DNA of 64,000 bases from Psychroserpens luteus (GTDB lineage: Bacteria > Bacteroidota > Bacteroidia > Flavobacteriales > Flavobacteriaceae). Every line of letters starts with the position of its first letter. The stretch's first letter is position 1. Below the pieces are notes generated by a model. That model ran no database searches. It saw nothing but the letters and a program-made list of their open reading frames with translations, and was not told the DNA's origin. The stretch spans positions 372,001 through 436,000 of the forward strand of contig NZ_JADILU010000002.1 in assembly GCF_015319355.1 (NCBI RefSeq), read 5' to 3'. This document shows, piece by piece, positions 1 to 8,242 of the stretch. The translations under genes were made by a program, and so were the position numbers.

Positions 1-588
1 TCTAACTTTTGAATTCTCTAAAAATTGCTCATATATTCGAGTTTCATTATAAGCTTGTAGCCAATTAAAGTAGGCGAGAGAGGCATCAAATAGTATTTGA
101 TTGACCAAAATTTCTCTATCTACAACGGTTTGCTCTCTAAAGAGTTTTGCTTTCTTTAAATCTGCCATGCGCTGATTAATAAACAGACCTTGACCTAAGG
201 ATGCCGAAATTCCTGCGCTGTATAACCCATCTTCTGGAACAATCGCTTGCGGATTCAAAAATACACCATCATTTTGTTCAAAATTACCTTTAAGCTCAAT
301 GCCATACCAAGTTGGAATTTTGAAGGTCGCATTTAACTGATCAAAATAGTCTATGTTTTTAAAGGTTTTTCGTTCGTTATCTACTTCAATTTTAGGGTCA
401 AACGCACCACGTGCTTTCATTAAATTAGCTTGACCAATTTGTATCGTCAATTCAGCTTGCTTAGCAATAGGATGGTATTTTTTTACATATCCTAAATACT
501 CACTAAAACTCAATGTGATAGAATCTTGAGTTTGTGCAAAGGATAATGATGTAATAAATACAAATATGATGAGTAGAGATTTATTCAT
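1..588 (-). CDS. TolC-family outer membrane efflux protein, partial (3' end outside window)
   Basis: The ATG at 588-586 lies one base after the stop of the membrane-fusion gene, and the frame stays open for 196 codons to the window edge. The translation starts MNKSLLIIFVFITSLSFAQ, a clear signal peptide, and continues with an amphipathic helical pattern (SFSEYLGYVKKYHPIAKQAE, later NQILFDASLAYFNWLQAYNE) typical of TolC/OEP proteins. The expected role is the outer-membrane exit duct for the ABC and HlyD-like proteins encoded just upstream in the same operon. Only the N-terminal half is visible, so the second helical repeat and stop codon cannot be checked. The family call is firm; the exported substrate is unknown. 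Confidence 0.82.
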   Translation of the reverse strand, partial: MNKSLLIIFVFITSLSFAQTQDSITLSFSEYLGYVKKYHPIAKQAELTIQIGQANLMKARGAFDPKIEVDNERKTFKNIDYFDQLNATFKIPTWYGIELKGNFEQNDGVFLNPQAIVPEDGLYSAGISASLGQGLFINQRMADLKKAKLFREQTVVDREILVNQILFDASLAYFNWLQAYNETRIYEQFLENSKVR

Positions 589-589
589 T

Positions 590-1942
590 TTATTTCTCTT
601 TTTTAGTTTGTGAAGTACCTTCTGGTTGATAATAATTAGGGGGAAATCCGTTAAGATTTCTCCATAATTCAAACCAAATTGGGACATCTTCTAAAAGTGC
701 AATTGTTTTTGCTCCAGAACCGACTCTTATGGCTTCAGGCCATTCATAATCTGTTTCATCTGGAGCTAAGAGGATTCTAAATTTTCCGTTATCACTAATA
801 AAATTTTCTATAGCAACTACTTTGGCGCCATACGTTCCGTAGGAAACATTAGGCCAACCGCTAAAAATAATTGCAGGCCAACCGTCAAACTGGACACGAA
901 CTTTTTCATTGAGGTGAATTAGAGGTAAATCAATAGGATTTACAAAAGTTTCAACAGCTAAATCATAGTTTGAAGGCATAATCCCAACAAGGCGTTCACC
1001 TTCTTTGAAAGTTTCACCAATACCACCTTTTAAAGCTTTATTGATATAACCATTTTGAGGAGCTTTGATATAATACATATCATTTCGCATCTCGTAACTC
1101 GTGTAATCACTTTCTAACTTTGTGACTTGTGCTTCGGCATCAAAACCATTAGATTCAGCTGTGAATTTATCGCTCTGTGCTTTTGAAATTTTATCTGAAT
1201 ACTCAGCTCTCACACGATTAATTTCTACCATAGCATTTAATACTTCATTTTTTGAAGCGAGAAATTTATTCTCTTGAGAAATTAATTTGGATTGTGATTC
1301 TTGAAATTTAGAACGTTTTTCTTCTAATTGCGTTAAGGATTTAAGGCCTTCTTCATATAGTTTTTCAATTGCTCCAATTTGTCGTTCTGCAATACCCAAA
1401 TTGATTTTTACAGCTTCTAAATCGATACTATCACTCTTCACTTTTAATTTAGACTGTAGTAATTTATTTTGAGCTTGTTGTAATTTTAAACCACGTTCTG
1501 TACTTAAAGCTCCAATTTGATTATTAAGTGCATTAACTTTAGATCCATAAGAACTAACAGAGGCTTCTTTAGCCTTAATTTGTTGTCCTGTACGATTTAC
1601 AAGATTAGGGTCAAAATATTCGTTTTTTACTTCGGAAATAAACAATATCGTATCTCCTTTCTTAACAAAATCACCTTCTCTAACGTACCATTTTTCTATA
1701 CGTCCTGGAATTACAGATTGAATTGTTTGCGGTCGTTGGTCTGGTGTTAATGTTGTCACACTACCACGACTATTAATGTTTTGCGTCCATGGTAAAAACA
1801 TGACTACAAAAACGACGATTGCAAATGCTAGTAAAAAGCGATTAAAATGCTTAAAATGTCTTTTATGGAATACCTTTTTAACCGACTTATAAGAAGATAA
1901 ATCAACTTTTGTATTTAGTTTATTATTAGAAATATTAAGCAT
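590..1942 (-). CDS. HlyD-family membrane-fusion (periplasmic adaptor) protein
   Basis: A 450-residue protein with a cytoplasmic N-terminus of about 33 residues, one transmembrane helix (about residues 34-52) and a lipoyl/biotinyl-like half motif (VIPGRIEKWYVREGDFVKKG, about 80-100). A long alpha-helical hairpin rich in Q, K and E follows (about 110-290), then a second lipoyl half and beta-barrel (YIKAPQNGYINKALKGG). This is the architecture of adaptors that join an inner-membrane ABC exporter to TolC. The gene starts 4 bp after the ABC gene stops and ends 1 bp before the TolC ATG, so the three are almost certainly co-transcribed. Its length fits the type I secretion/bacteriocin-exporter adaptor class. 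Confidence 0.85.
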   Translation of the reverse strand: MLNISNNKLNTKVDLSSYKSVKKVFHKRHFKHFNRFLLAFAIVVFVVMFLPWTQNINSRGSVTTLTPDQRPQTIQSVIPGRIEKWYVREGDFVKKGDTILFISEVKNEYFDPNLVNRTGQQIKAKEASVSSYGSKVNALNNQIGALSTERGLKLQQAQNKLLQSKLKVKSDSIDLEAVKINLGIAERQIGAIEKLYEEGLKSLTQLEEKRSKFQESQSKLISQENKFLASKNEVLNAMVEINRVRAEYSDKISKAQSDKFTAESNGFDAEAQVTKLESDYTSYEMRNDMYYIKAPQNGYINKALKGGIGETFKEGERLVGIMPSNYDLAVETFVNPIDLPLIHLNEKVRVQFDGWPAIIFSGWPNVSYGTYGAKVVAIENFISDNGKFRILLAPDETDYEWPEAIRVGSGAKTIALLEDVPIWFELWRNLNGFPPNYYQPEGTSQTKKEK

Positions 1943-1946
1943 AATC

Positions 1947-3611
1947 TTAGTTGTTTGACACTATTTTACCTTGTTCTAAATTTATAATTCTTGTGCAGTT
2001 ATTTTTCCAATCCAAATTGTAACTCACTACGACTAATGACCATGGATTATTTCTATCTGTCAAGAATTTCATAATACTATGAGCTTCTTCTTTTTCAAAC
2101 TGGTCTAAAGGGTCTTTGAGTAAAAGTAGCTTAGGCTTTTTAAGGATACTTCTTGCTAGAACTATTTTTTTAGAAACCGTAGAGGAGAGTCTTTGACCTT
2201 CAGGGTAAAGAATGGTATTTAAACCTTTAGCTTGAGATTTGACAAACGCTATTAGTTTTGTTTTTTCTAGAACAAAATCAATATCATCATCAGTAATATT
2301 TGGATCTCCAAAAGTTAAGTTCTCTCTAATTGTACCTTCAAAAGGCGACTCTTCTGGTAATGATTGTCCGATGTTTGCTCTATAATCATTTAATTTAATG
2401 CCTTGTAATGCAACATCATTAATGTAAAGTACTCCAGAAGTTGGTTGGTTGATACCAGCAATTAATTTTAGTAATGTTGTTTTTCCTGAGCCATGTGATC
2501 CATGAATCATGATACGGTCTTTGGCATTAATTTTAAAGGATACATTGTCAATAATAGGTTTCATCATATCTGGAACGATATAACTCAAACTGTCTAATTC
2601 TAATGTAAAAGCTTTGGTCTCACTAATACTTCCGCCATCTTGTGGTTCTAATTCTTTGTCAACTACTTGACCTAACTTTTCAATAGATGTCAATACATCG
2701 TAGAACGACTCTAAACCTAAGATTAATTTTTCAACAGAATTTATGACTAATAGGATGATGATTTCCGCAGCAACAAATTGTCCAATATTCATTTCTTGAT
2801 TCAATACTAAAAAACCACCAATAACCAATAAACCAGCAGTTACAAGGACTTTAAAGCCTATTAATTTGATAAATTGCTGTACTAATACTTTAAAATGACT
2901 TTCACGAGCATCTAAGTAATTAGAAACTAGCTCGTCGTTTTTTTGTAGCGCCAAACTTGTTCTGCCAGAAAGCTTAAAACTCAAGATTGAACGTGCGACT
3001 TCTTGGATCCAATGTGCAACTTTATATTTTTGTTTAGACTCGTCTAAGCTTGTGTCTAATCCTCGTTGAGCCGAAAACTTAAACACAATATATATTAAGA
3101 GAAGGAGTAAAATTCCGTAGATAATAAAAAATGGATGATAGAAAGACAGGAGCATTAATCCTAATATGATTTGAAGTAATGCAGCAGGAAAATCTATTAA
3201 TATTTTTGATAACCCTTTTTGTACGGTTAATGTGTCAAAAAAACGGTTGGCTAATTCTGGCGGATAATAATTACGTAATTCGCTCATTTTTATCTTCGGA
3301 AATCGATAGGCAAATTCAAACGATGATCTCGTAAATATTTTTTGCTGTACGTTCTCAATAATTCGCATTTGCATAAGTTGAAGTAAACCAACAAAAGCAA
3401 CACCAAGAGTGACCAAAATAACGAGAACAATCCAAGAACTGCTTATTTGTGCACCTTGAAGAAGATTTATAATTGCTTGAATTCCTAATGGTAGTGAAAG
3501 GTTTACTAGTCCAGCAAAAATCGCATAATAAAATACCTGTCTAATATCTTTTCTATCTAATTTTAAGAGTCCGATTAAACGTTGCCAGGAAGTTAAAATA
3601 GTTTTTGTCAT
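1947..3611 (-). CDS. ABC exporter, fused transmembrane and nucleotide-binding domains, with degenerate ATPase motifs
   Basis: A 554-residue half-transporter. Residues about 20-310 form the membrane domain; about 330-550 form the nucleotide-binding domain (NBD). There is no N-terminal C39 peptidase. Walker A is intact (GSHGSGKTT, about 369-377), but other motifs depart from consensus: the Q-loop glutamine position reads LPEESPF, the signature LSGGQ is replaced by LSSTVSKK, the Walker B Asp-Glu pair reads Lys-Asp (LLLLKDPLD), and the H-loop His is missing (VVVSYNLDW). The start overlaps the tetR stop by one base (TAATG), implying translational coupling. The reading frame is intact, so it is not an obvious pseudogene. 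Weak or regulatory ATPase activity, or pairing with another subunit, is inference. Confidence 0.82.
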   Translation of the reverse strand: MTKTILTSWQRLIGLLKLDRKDIRQVFYYAIFAGLVNLSLPLGIQAIINLLQGAQISSSWIVLVILVTLGVAFVGLLQLMQMRIIENVQQKIFTRSSFEFAYRFPKIKMSELRNYYPPELANRFFDTLTVQKGLSKILIDFPAALLQIILGLMLLSFYHPFFIIYGILLLLLIYIVFKFSAQRGLDTSLDESKQKYKVAHWIQEVARSILSFKLSGRTSLALQKNDELVSNYLDARESHFKVLVQQFIKLIGFKVLVTAGLLVIGGFLVLNQEMNIGQFVAAEIIILLVINSVEKLILGLESFYDVLTSIEKLGQVVDKELEPQDGGSISETKAFTLELDSLSYIVPDMMKPIIDNVSFKINAKDRIMIHGSHGSGKTTLLKLIAGINQPTSGVLYINDVALQGIKLNDYRANIGQSLPEESPFEGTIRENLTFGDPNITDDDIDFVLEKTKLIAFVKSQAKGLNTILYPEGQRLSSTVSKKIVLARSILKKPKLLLLKDPLDQFEKEEAHSIMKFLTDRNNPWSLVVVSYNLDWKNNCTRIINLEQGKIVSNN

Positions 3612-4288
3612 TATTGGTTTTTTAAAGCATTAGATACTAAATGCCTGAAATAATCTGAAGGTTGTGTCTCATCATTGCAATCTGTTAAAGATTTAAAATG
3701 GTCCTTTAAAAAATGCTGATGTAGTGCGCCTTCAATAACTGTACTTGCCAAACTATGTGGAAACTTATAAGTGGAATTTACTTCAATAATTATGTCGCGT
3801 AGTCGTGTTACTAAACGTTTATAAATGGCAAAATAACCGTCTTTATTCTCTACATCTACTTCTTTTGTTAAATAGGATTTAGAATATTCGTTAATAACGA
3901 CACGACTTAATACAACTTCATCAATATGAGTGAATGTTGAATCAGATTCAATGGTCCTAGTCAATACGTTAATTGCTTTTTCTAATTTTTTATTGGGATT
4001 AGAGATATTGGTTATAGAAAACACGAGTTGATATTCTAACCAAGCCCAATACCAAGATGTTAAATAGAGTAGGAGTTTATGCTTACTATCAAAGTACCTA
4101 TAAATTGAACTTTCATTAGATCCAATGATGACTCCTAGTTTTTTAAAGGTGAAGCTATCAAAGCCAATGTCGTCTATGAGCTTGATACTGTGTTCAATAA
4201 TGCGTTTACCTAGATCTGAAGATTCAGGATCTTTTAGATAAATTTTATCATTGATGTCAATTTTAAGATTTGATAGTAAAGTTTTCAT
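3611..4288 (-). CDS. TetR/AcrR-family transcriptional regulator
   Basis: About 225 residues. After a short N-terminal extension comes a helix-turn-helix of TetR type (GKRIIEHSIKLIDDIGFDSF, then FKKLGVIIGSNESSIYRYFD, about residues 29-70), ending in the IYRYF signature, followed by an all-helical ligand/dimerisation domain. I chose the ATG at 4288; the longer frame begins with a TTG at 4309 that lies inside the -7 promoter box. It is the first gene of the TetR-ABC-HlyD-TolC operon, overlaps the ABC start by one base, and has a palindrome at its promoter, so autoregulation of the exporter is likely. The inducer is unknown. Confidence 0.82.
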   Translation of the reverse strand: MKTLLSNLKIDINDKIYLKDPESSDLGKRIIEHSIKLIDDIGFDSFTFKKLGVIIGSNESSIYRYFDSKHKLLLYLTSWYWAWLEYQLVFSITNISNPNKKLEKAINVLTRTIESDSTFTHIDEVVLSRVVINEYSKSYLTKEVDVENKDGYFAIYKRLVTRLRDIIIEVNSTYKFPHSLASTVIEGALHQHFLKDHFKSLTDCNDETQPSDYFRHLVSNALKNQ

Positions 4289-4306
4289 AATAATATTATT
4301 TACACG

Positions 4307-4314
4307 CAAATATA
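4307..4314 (-). promoter_or_regulatory. Candidate -7 box of the tetR-exporter operon
   Basis: On the minus strand this reads TATATTTG, matching the Bacteroidota -7 consensus TAnnTTTG. It sits 18 bp before the chosen ATG, which would leave a very short leader. I see no convincing TTG -33 element at 19-21 bp, so the promoter may be weak or activator-dependent. Confidence 0.45.
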
Positions 4315-4329
4315 ATAGTAATACTATTA
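4313..4329. promoter_or_regulatory. Candidate TetR operator palindrome
   Basis: A 17-bp inverted repeat, TAATAGTA-A-TACTATTA, perfect around its central base. It overlaps the upstream end of the -7 box of the tetR gene, so a bound dimer would block RNA polymerase. TetR-family regulators commonly bind such palindromes in their own promoters; that this protein binds here is inference. Confidence 0.5.
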
Positions 4330-4372
4330 ATATTGTGTTTTTTAACGTTTGTTAACTAAATTATTATAGGAC

Positions 4373-4403
4373 TTTGATAAATTCACAGAATAGCGTATCT
4401 TTG
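4373..4403 (+). promoter_or_regulatory. Bacteroidota-type promoter of the cold-shock-domain gene
   Basis: TTTG at 4373-4376 and TATCTTTG at 4396-4403 are separated by 19 bp, a good match to the TTTG/TAnnTTTG consensus. The predicted transcript would carry a leader of about 40-45 nt before the ATG at 4454. This is the best promoter match in the window. Confidence 0.6.
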
Positions 4404-4453
4404 TCTATTGGCGCTCTATACGTCATACAATTTAAAACAAGAGAATATAAAGA

Positions 4454-4915
4454 ATGGCAAAGTCGCAACAGACATTTAGTAAAAGTGAAAAAGAAAAGAA
4501 ACGCTTAAAAAAGCGTGAGGACAAGCGTAAAAAAATGGACGCGCGTAAGAAAGAACAAGAAGACAATGGAGGAGCTGAAAGCATCCCATTTGCTTACGTA
4601 GATCAATTTGGTAATCTAACAGATACTCCACCAGATCCAGCAGACAAAGTTAAAGTTAAGGCAAAGAACATCGTTCTAGGTGTGCCTAAAAAAGAAGATA
4701 TCGAAGAAGAAGAGTACGATCCAATTAGAAAAGGTAAAGTGTCTTTCTTTGATCATTCTAAAGGTTTTGGTTTCATTATTGACACAGAAGACCAGGAGAA
4801 ATACTTTTGTCACGTTAGTGGTTTAATTGACGAGATAAACGAAAACGACAAAGTACAGTTTGAATTAGAAAAAGGGAATCGTGGTATGAATGCGGTTCGT
4901 GTGAAAGTGATTTAA
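4454..4915 (+). CDS. Cold-shock-domain protein with lysine-rich N-terminal extension
   Basis: A 153-residue protein. Residues 1-40 are extremely basic (runs of KEKKRLKKREDKRKK). The C-terminal 65 residues form a cold-shock domain with RNP1-like KGFGFI and RNP2-like YFCHVS motifs. Such proteins bind single-stranded nucleic acid and act as RNA chaperones; the basic tail probably adds non-specific RNA affinity or ribosome contact. The tail-plus-CSD layout is common in Bacteroidota and differs from the roughly 70-residue stand-alone CspA. It is transcribed alone, from a good promoter, and ends at a strong intrinsic terminator. Confidence 0.85.
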   Translation: MAKSQQTFSKSEKEKKRLKKREDKRKKMDARKKEQEDNGGAESIPFAYVDQFGNLTDTPPDPADKVKVKAKNIVLGVPKKEDIEEEEYDPIRKGKVSFFDHSKGFGFIIDTEDQEKYFCHVSGLIDEINENDKVQFELEKGNRGMNAVRVKVI

Positions 4916-4963
4916 AGTTTGTACTACATATTTTTAGATATGTTAAGAAACAATAATATTAAG

Positions 4964-4999
4964 AGCCAAAATTGAATATATTCAATTTTGGCTTTTTTT
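4964..4999 (+). terminator. Intrinsic terminator after the cold-shock gene
   Basis: A perfect 30-bp palindrome (4964-4993, arm AGCCAAAATTGAATA) is followed by seven T residues on the plus strand. The convergent rluE-like gene ends within the T-tract. In the minus direction there is no comparable T-run, so termination is probably mainly for the plus-strand gene. Confidence 0.8.
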
Positions 5000-5570
5000 A
5001 TAAAATTTGATCTAGTTCTTGTACGCTTCCCATATCTAAATTTAATAACTTAATCTTTCCCACTCGAACTCTAACCAAACGCAATGTTGGAAACCCAACT
5101 ACAGCAGTCATTTTACGTACTTGTCTAAATCTACCTTCGTTTATGGTGAGTGAAATCCAAGTGGTTTTTCCATGACGTTCATCACGAATTTTTTTTGCCC
5201 GTTCTGGGAAATCTGGAGAACTTTCTAATTGAAAAGCTTTGCAAGGTTTTGTGAGGTAAGTTTCGCTTTGGTGACTAATTTCTACACCATTTTGTAGTTG
5301 ATTTATAGCTTCTGGTGTAATCTCACCATCCACTTGCACATAATATTCTTTATCGGTTTTAGAACTTGTGATTTCATAGCTTACTTTACCGTTTGTTGTA
5401 AGTAGGAGTAGGCCTTCAGAATCTTTATCTAATCTACCAATTGCCATCGTACCTTCTGGGAAATCGTGTAATTCTCCTAAGAATTTCTTATTGATTTCGT
5501 GTTTGGCGTTGGTTTGAAACTGACTTAAATACCCATAAGGTTTAAAGAGTTTGAAATGGCGATGATTCAT
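4998..5570 (-). CDS. rluE: RsuA/RluE-family rRNA pseudouridine synthase
   Basis: A 190-residue protein beginning with the family pattern (FKLFKPYGYLSQF). The catalytic motif GRLDKDSEGLLLLT lies at about residues 44-57; its Asp is the nucleophile of this superfamily. The late motif FRQVRKMTAVVGFPTLRLVR is also present. There is no S4 domain, which matches the short RluE type that modifies 23S rRNA in E. coli; the exact target uridine here is inferred from similarity only. It converges with the cold-shock gene and has a repeat-bearing spacer upstream of its start. Confidence 0.8.
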   Translation of the reverse strand: MNHRHFKLFKPYGYLSQFQTNAKHEINKKFLGELHDFPEGTMAIGRLDKDSEGLLLLTTNGKVSYEITSSKTDKEYYVQVDGEITPEAINQLQNGVEISHQSETYLTKPCKAFQLESSPDFPERAKKIRDERHGKTTWISLTINEGRFRQVRKMTAVVGFPTLRLVRVRVGKIKLLNLDMGSVQELDQIL

Positions 5571-5588
5571 GTATGAGTTTCTTGTTTT

Positions 5589-5615
5589 CCTGTAAGGTTT
5601 TTAAAACCTTGTAGG
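5589..5615. repeat. Small palindromic repeat, copy 1
   Basis: The 27-bp imperfect palindrome has arms CCTGTAAGGTTTT / AAAACCTTGTAGG, forming a hairpin. It is closely related to the element at 5711-5741, and both lie in the spacer between rluE and topB. REP-like hairpins of this sort occur in flavobacterial spacers; mobility is not shown. Confidence 0.55.
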
Positions 5616-5710
5616 TATTCTGGCTTTCTTGGTGTTTTTCATTAAAAACTATAATTGTTTTGATATTGGAGACAACACCAATATTGAAAATATTTCTATT
5701 TATATCTACA

Positions 5711-5741
5711 AACCTACAAGGTTTTCAAAACTTCGCAGGTT
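5711..5741. repeat. Small palindromic repeat, copy 2
   Basis: The 31-bp imperfect palindrome has arms AACCTACAAGGTTTT / AAAACTTCGCAGGTT and shares its arm sequence with the copy at 5589-5615. The 95 bp between the two copies contain another inverted repeat (GATATTGG / CCAATATT), so the whole 5589-5741 stretch could fold as one structure. No coding potential is seen in it. Confidence 0.55.
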
Positions 5742-5758
5742 AATTTTTAACTTCACGA

Positions 5759-8083
5759 TTAACTTTCGCCTTTTAAAATAGCATACACCAAATCTTTAGT
5801 AAGCTTTCTATCTTTTGCCTTTTCACGAATAGCATCAAAAGACATTTTAAAATCACAACCTGATTTATAGTCACTACAACCATAAGCAGTTTTGCCTTTA
5901 ATGATATGTCCTTTATTACATTTCGGACAGTTAATCACATCCGAATTTTGTTCTGATTTTTGTTCTTCGGAAATTTTAGTTTTTCCTTTTTTTGCTTCTA
6001 AAACCAATTTGAAGCTTTCATCAAAACGCAATAAACCTTCAGTCGTTCCAGTTTCCGAAGTGAACCCTTTTAAATTTACGGTAGATCCTTTTTGTAATAA
6101 TCTAATGAATTGCTTTTCAGAAAACTTCTTTCCGTAGTTCTCAAAAGGCATCACAAAATCACATCCATTTTTAAATGCACTACAACCATAAGCCGATTTT
6201 CCTTTTAAAATAGACCCTTTTTTACATTTTGGGCACGTTTCCGAAGTAATACCAGCAGCTACTTTTTTCTTGGTTTTTGCTTGTCGTTGTTTCACAACGG
6301 TTGCTTGTGAGATATTGGCACGCTTGGTTTCACTACGAACATCATAAACCAATTCATCAACCATTTTTTTCATGTTTTTGATGAAGAGACTTGCACTATA
6401 TTCGCCTTTTTCTATGTCTTTAAGTTGTTTTTCCCAAAGACCAGTGAGCTCAGCAGATTTCAATAATTCACTTTGTATCGTATCTATAAGCGCAATACCT
6501 GTAACGGTTGGGATTAATTGCTTCTTGTTACGTTTTATATATTGACGTTTAAATAAGGTTTCAATAATGTTTGCTCGTGTTGATGGTCTACCAATCCCGT
6601 TTTCTTTCATTAGGTCGCGAAGCTCGTCATCATCTACTTGTTTACCTGCAGTTTCCATAGCACGTAGGAGTGAGGCTTCTGTAAATTGATTTGGTGGTTT
6701 GGTTTGTTTCTCTAAAAACGATGGCTCATGAGGACCTTTTTCGCCTTTTGTAAATGTAGGTAAGGTGTCTTTCTCTAATGTATTTGATGATGGCGATTTT
6801 CCGAATTTAAAAACAACCTTCCAACCGTCTTTTAAAATTTCTTTTCCTGTGGTTTTAAAATTAACATCTGCAGCTTTACCAATAACTGTTGTATTTGAAA
6901 CATCGCAATCTGGATAGAACACTCCAATAAAACGTTTCACGATAATGTCATAAACCTGCTGCTGATTGTATTGCAGATTGATTTGAATTCCCGTTGGGAT
7001 AATCGCATGGTGATCTGTTACTTTTTTATCATTAAAGACCTTAGCCGATTTCTTTATTTTTTTGCCTAAAAGCGGTTGTGTTATCTCAGCGTATTTTGTG
7101 AGTTTTTCAAGAATACCGTGAACTTTAGGATACACATCATTTGGTAAAAACGTGGTATCAACTCTTGGGTATGTCACGACTTTTTGTTCATATAACTTTT
7201 GAACGATTTTTAAAGTCTCATCTGCAGAGAAACCAAATTTTGTGTTACAGTACACTTGCAATCCTGTAAGGTCAAAGAGTTTTGGAGCGTATTCTTTACC
7301 TTTCTTTTTTGTGGTTGATACAATTTCAAAATCGTCTTCTTTGACTTTGTTGGCTAGGATTTCTCCATCTTCCATCTTGAGAAAACGACCTTCCTCATAA
7401 GCGAAAAGTGTATCGCGATACATCGTTTGTAGTTCCCAATAAGGTTGAGGCTTAAAATTTTCAATCTCTTTAAAACGATTCACAACCATTGCCAATGTTG
7501 GTGTTTGTACACGACCAACCGATAAGACTTGTTTATAACCACCATGTTTTACAGTATATAAACGCGTTGCATTCATTCCCAGCAACCAATCTCCAATGGC
7601 ACGAGAAAATCCTGCGTAATAAAGATTATCATAATCTTTAGAATCTTTGAGGTTTTGAAACCCTTCTTTAATCGCTTCTGTTGTTAATGATGAAATCCAT
7701 AAACGTTGCACTTTACCTTTATAATTGGCTTGATCTAAAACCCAACGTTGTATGAGTTCTCCTTCTGTACCAGCATCACCACAATTGATGACTAAATCTG
7801 CGTTGTCAAATAAGGACTTTACAATGTTGAATTGTTTTTTAATCCCAGTATTGCTCACCACCTTAGTTTTAAACTTTTCAGGAAGCATTGGTAGGTTATT
7901 AAGATCCCAACTTTTCCAATACGGTTTATAATCGCTTGGTTCCATTAATGTGCAGAGGTGACCAAAGGTATAAGTTACAGCATAGCCATTGCCTTCATAG
8001 TAACCATCACGTTTTGTGTTGGCTCCAAGAACTTGCGCGATTTCTCGTGCTACGCTAGGTTTTTCGGCAATGCAGACTTTCAA
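5759..8083 (-). CDS. topB: DNA topoisomerase III (type IA)
   Basis: A 774-residue type IA topoisomerase. It has an N-terminal TOPRIM domain (MKVCIAEKPSVAREIAQVLG onward), the active-site Tyr in VVTYPRVDTTFLP (Tyr305), and two C-terminal four-cysteine zinc modules (CPKCKKGSILKGKSAYGC and CPKCNKGHIIKGKTAYGC). It relaxes or decatenates DNA by single-strand passage, probably acting with a RecQ-type helicase. The TOPRIM metal motif is unusual: CGDAGTEGEL gives Asp103, Gly105 and Glu107 where E. coli TopB has the DxD pair; I recall a similar variant in other Bacteroidota. A CTTCGGAAA motif lies 12 bp upstream of the start codon. Confidence 0.88.
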   Translation of the reverse strand: MKVCIAEKPSVAREIAQVLGANTKRDGYYEGNGYAVTYTFGHLCTLMEPSDYKPYWKSWDLNNLPMLPEKFKTKVVSNTGIKKQFNIVKSLFDNADLVINCGDAGTEGELIQRWVLDQANYKGKVQRLWISSLTTEAIKEGFQNLKDSKDYDNLYYAGFSRAIGDWLLGMNATRLYTVKHGGYKQVLSVGRVQTPTLAMVVNRFKEIENFKPQPYWELQTMYRDTLFAYEEGRFLKMEDGEILANKVKEDDFEIVSTTKKKGKEYAPKLFDLTGLQVYCNTKFGFSADETLKIVQKLYEQKVVTYPRVDTTFLPNDVYPKVHGILEKLTKYAEITQPLLGKKIKKSAKVFNDKKVTDHHAIIPTGIQINLQYNQQQVYDIIVKRFIGVFYPDCDVSNTTVIGKAADVNFKTTGKEILKDGWKVVFKFGKSPSSNTLEKDTLPTFTKGEKGPHEPSFLEKQTKPPNQFTEASLLRAMETAGKQVDDDELRDLMKENGIGRPSTRANIIETLFKRQYIKRNKKQLIPTVTGIALIDTIQSELLKSAELTGLWEKQLKDIEKGEYSASLFIKNMKKMVDELVYDVRSETKRANISQATVVKQRQAKTKKKVAAGITSETCPKCKKGSILKGKSAYGCSAFKNGCDFVMPFENYGKKFSEKQFIRLLQKGSTVNLKGFTSETGTTEGLLRFDESFKLVLEAKKGKTKISEEQKSEQNSDVINCPKCNKGHIIKGKTAYGCSDYKSGCDFKMSFDAIREKAKDRKLTKDLVYAILKGES

Positions 8084-8242
8084 AATATTATTTTCTTCGG
8101 AAATTTAACAGACCTGCAAAATAGTGAATTGCGCTTATTTTTTGTCAGGGAATTGTTGGGAGTTATTAACTAAATCTGTGTATTTTTTTTGATTAAGCTA
8201 AAAACAGTAATTTTTGATATACGATGTTATACCTTGTTTTTC

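Noticed and set aside
1947-3611. ABC transporter gene as a decaying pseudogene
   Set aside because: The frame is intact, Walker A is preserved and overlaps with both neighbours are tight; the motif changes look like subfamily features.
4061-4309. TetR start at the TTG at 4309
   Set aside because: That codon lies inside the -7 box; the ATG at 4288 is better placed.
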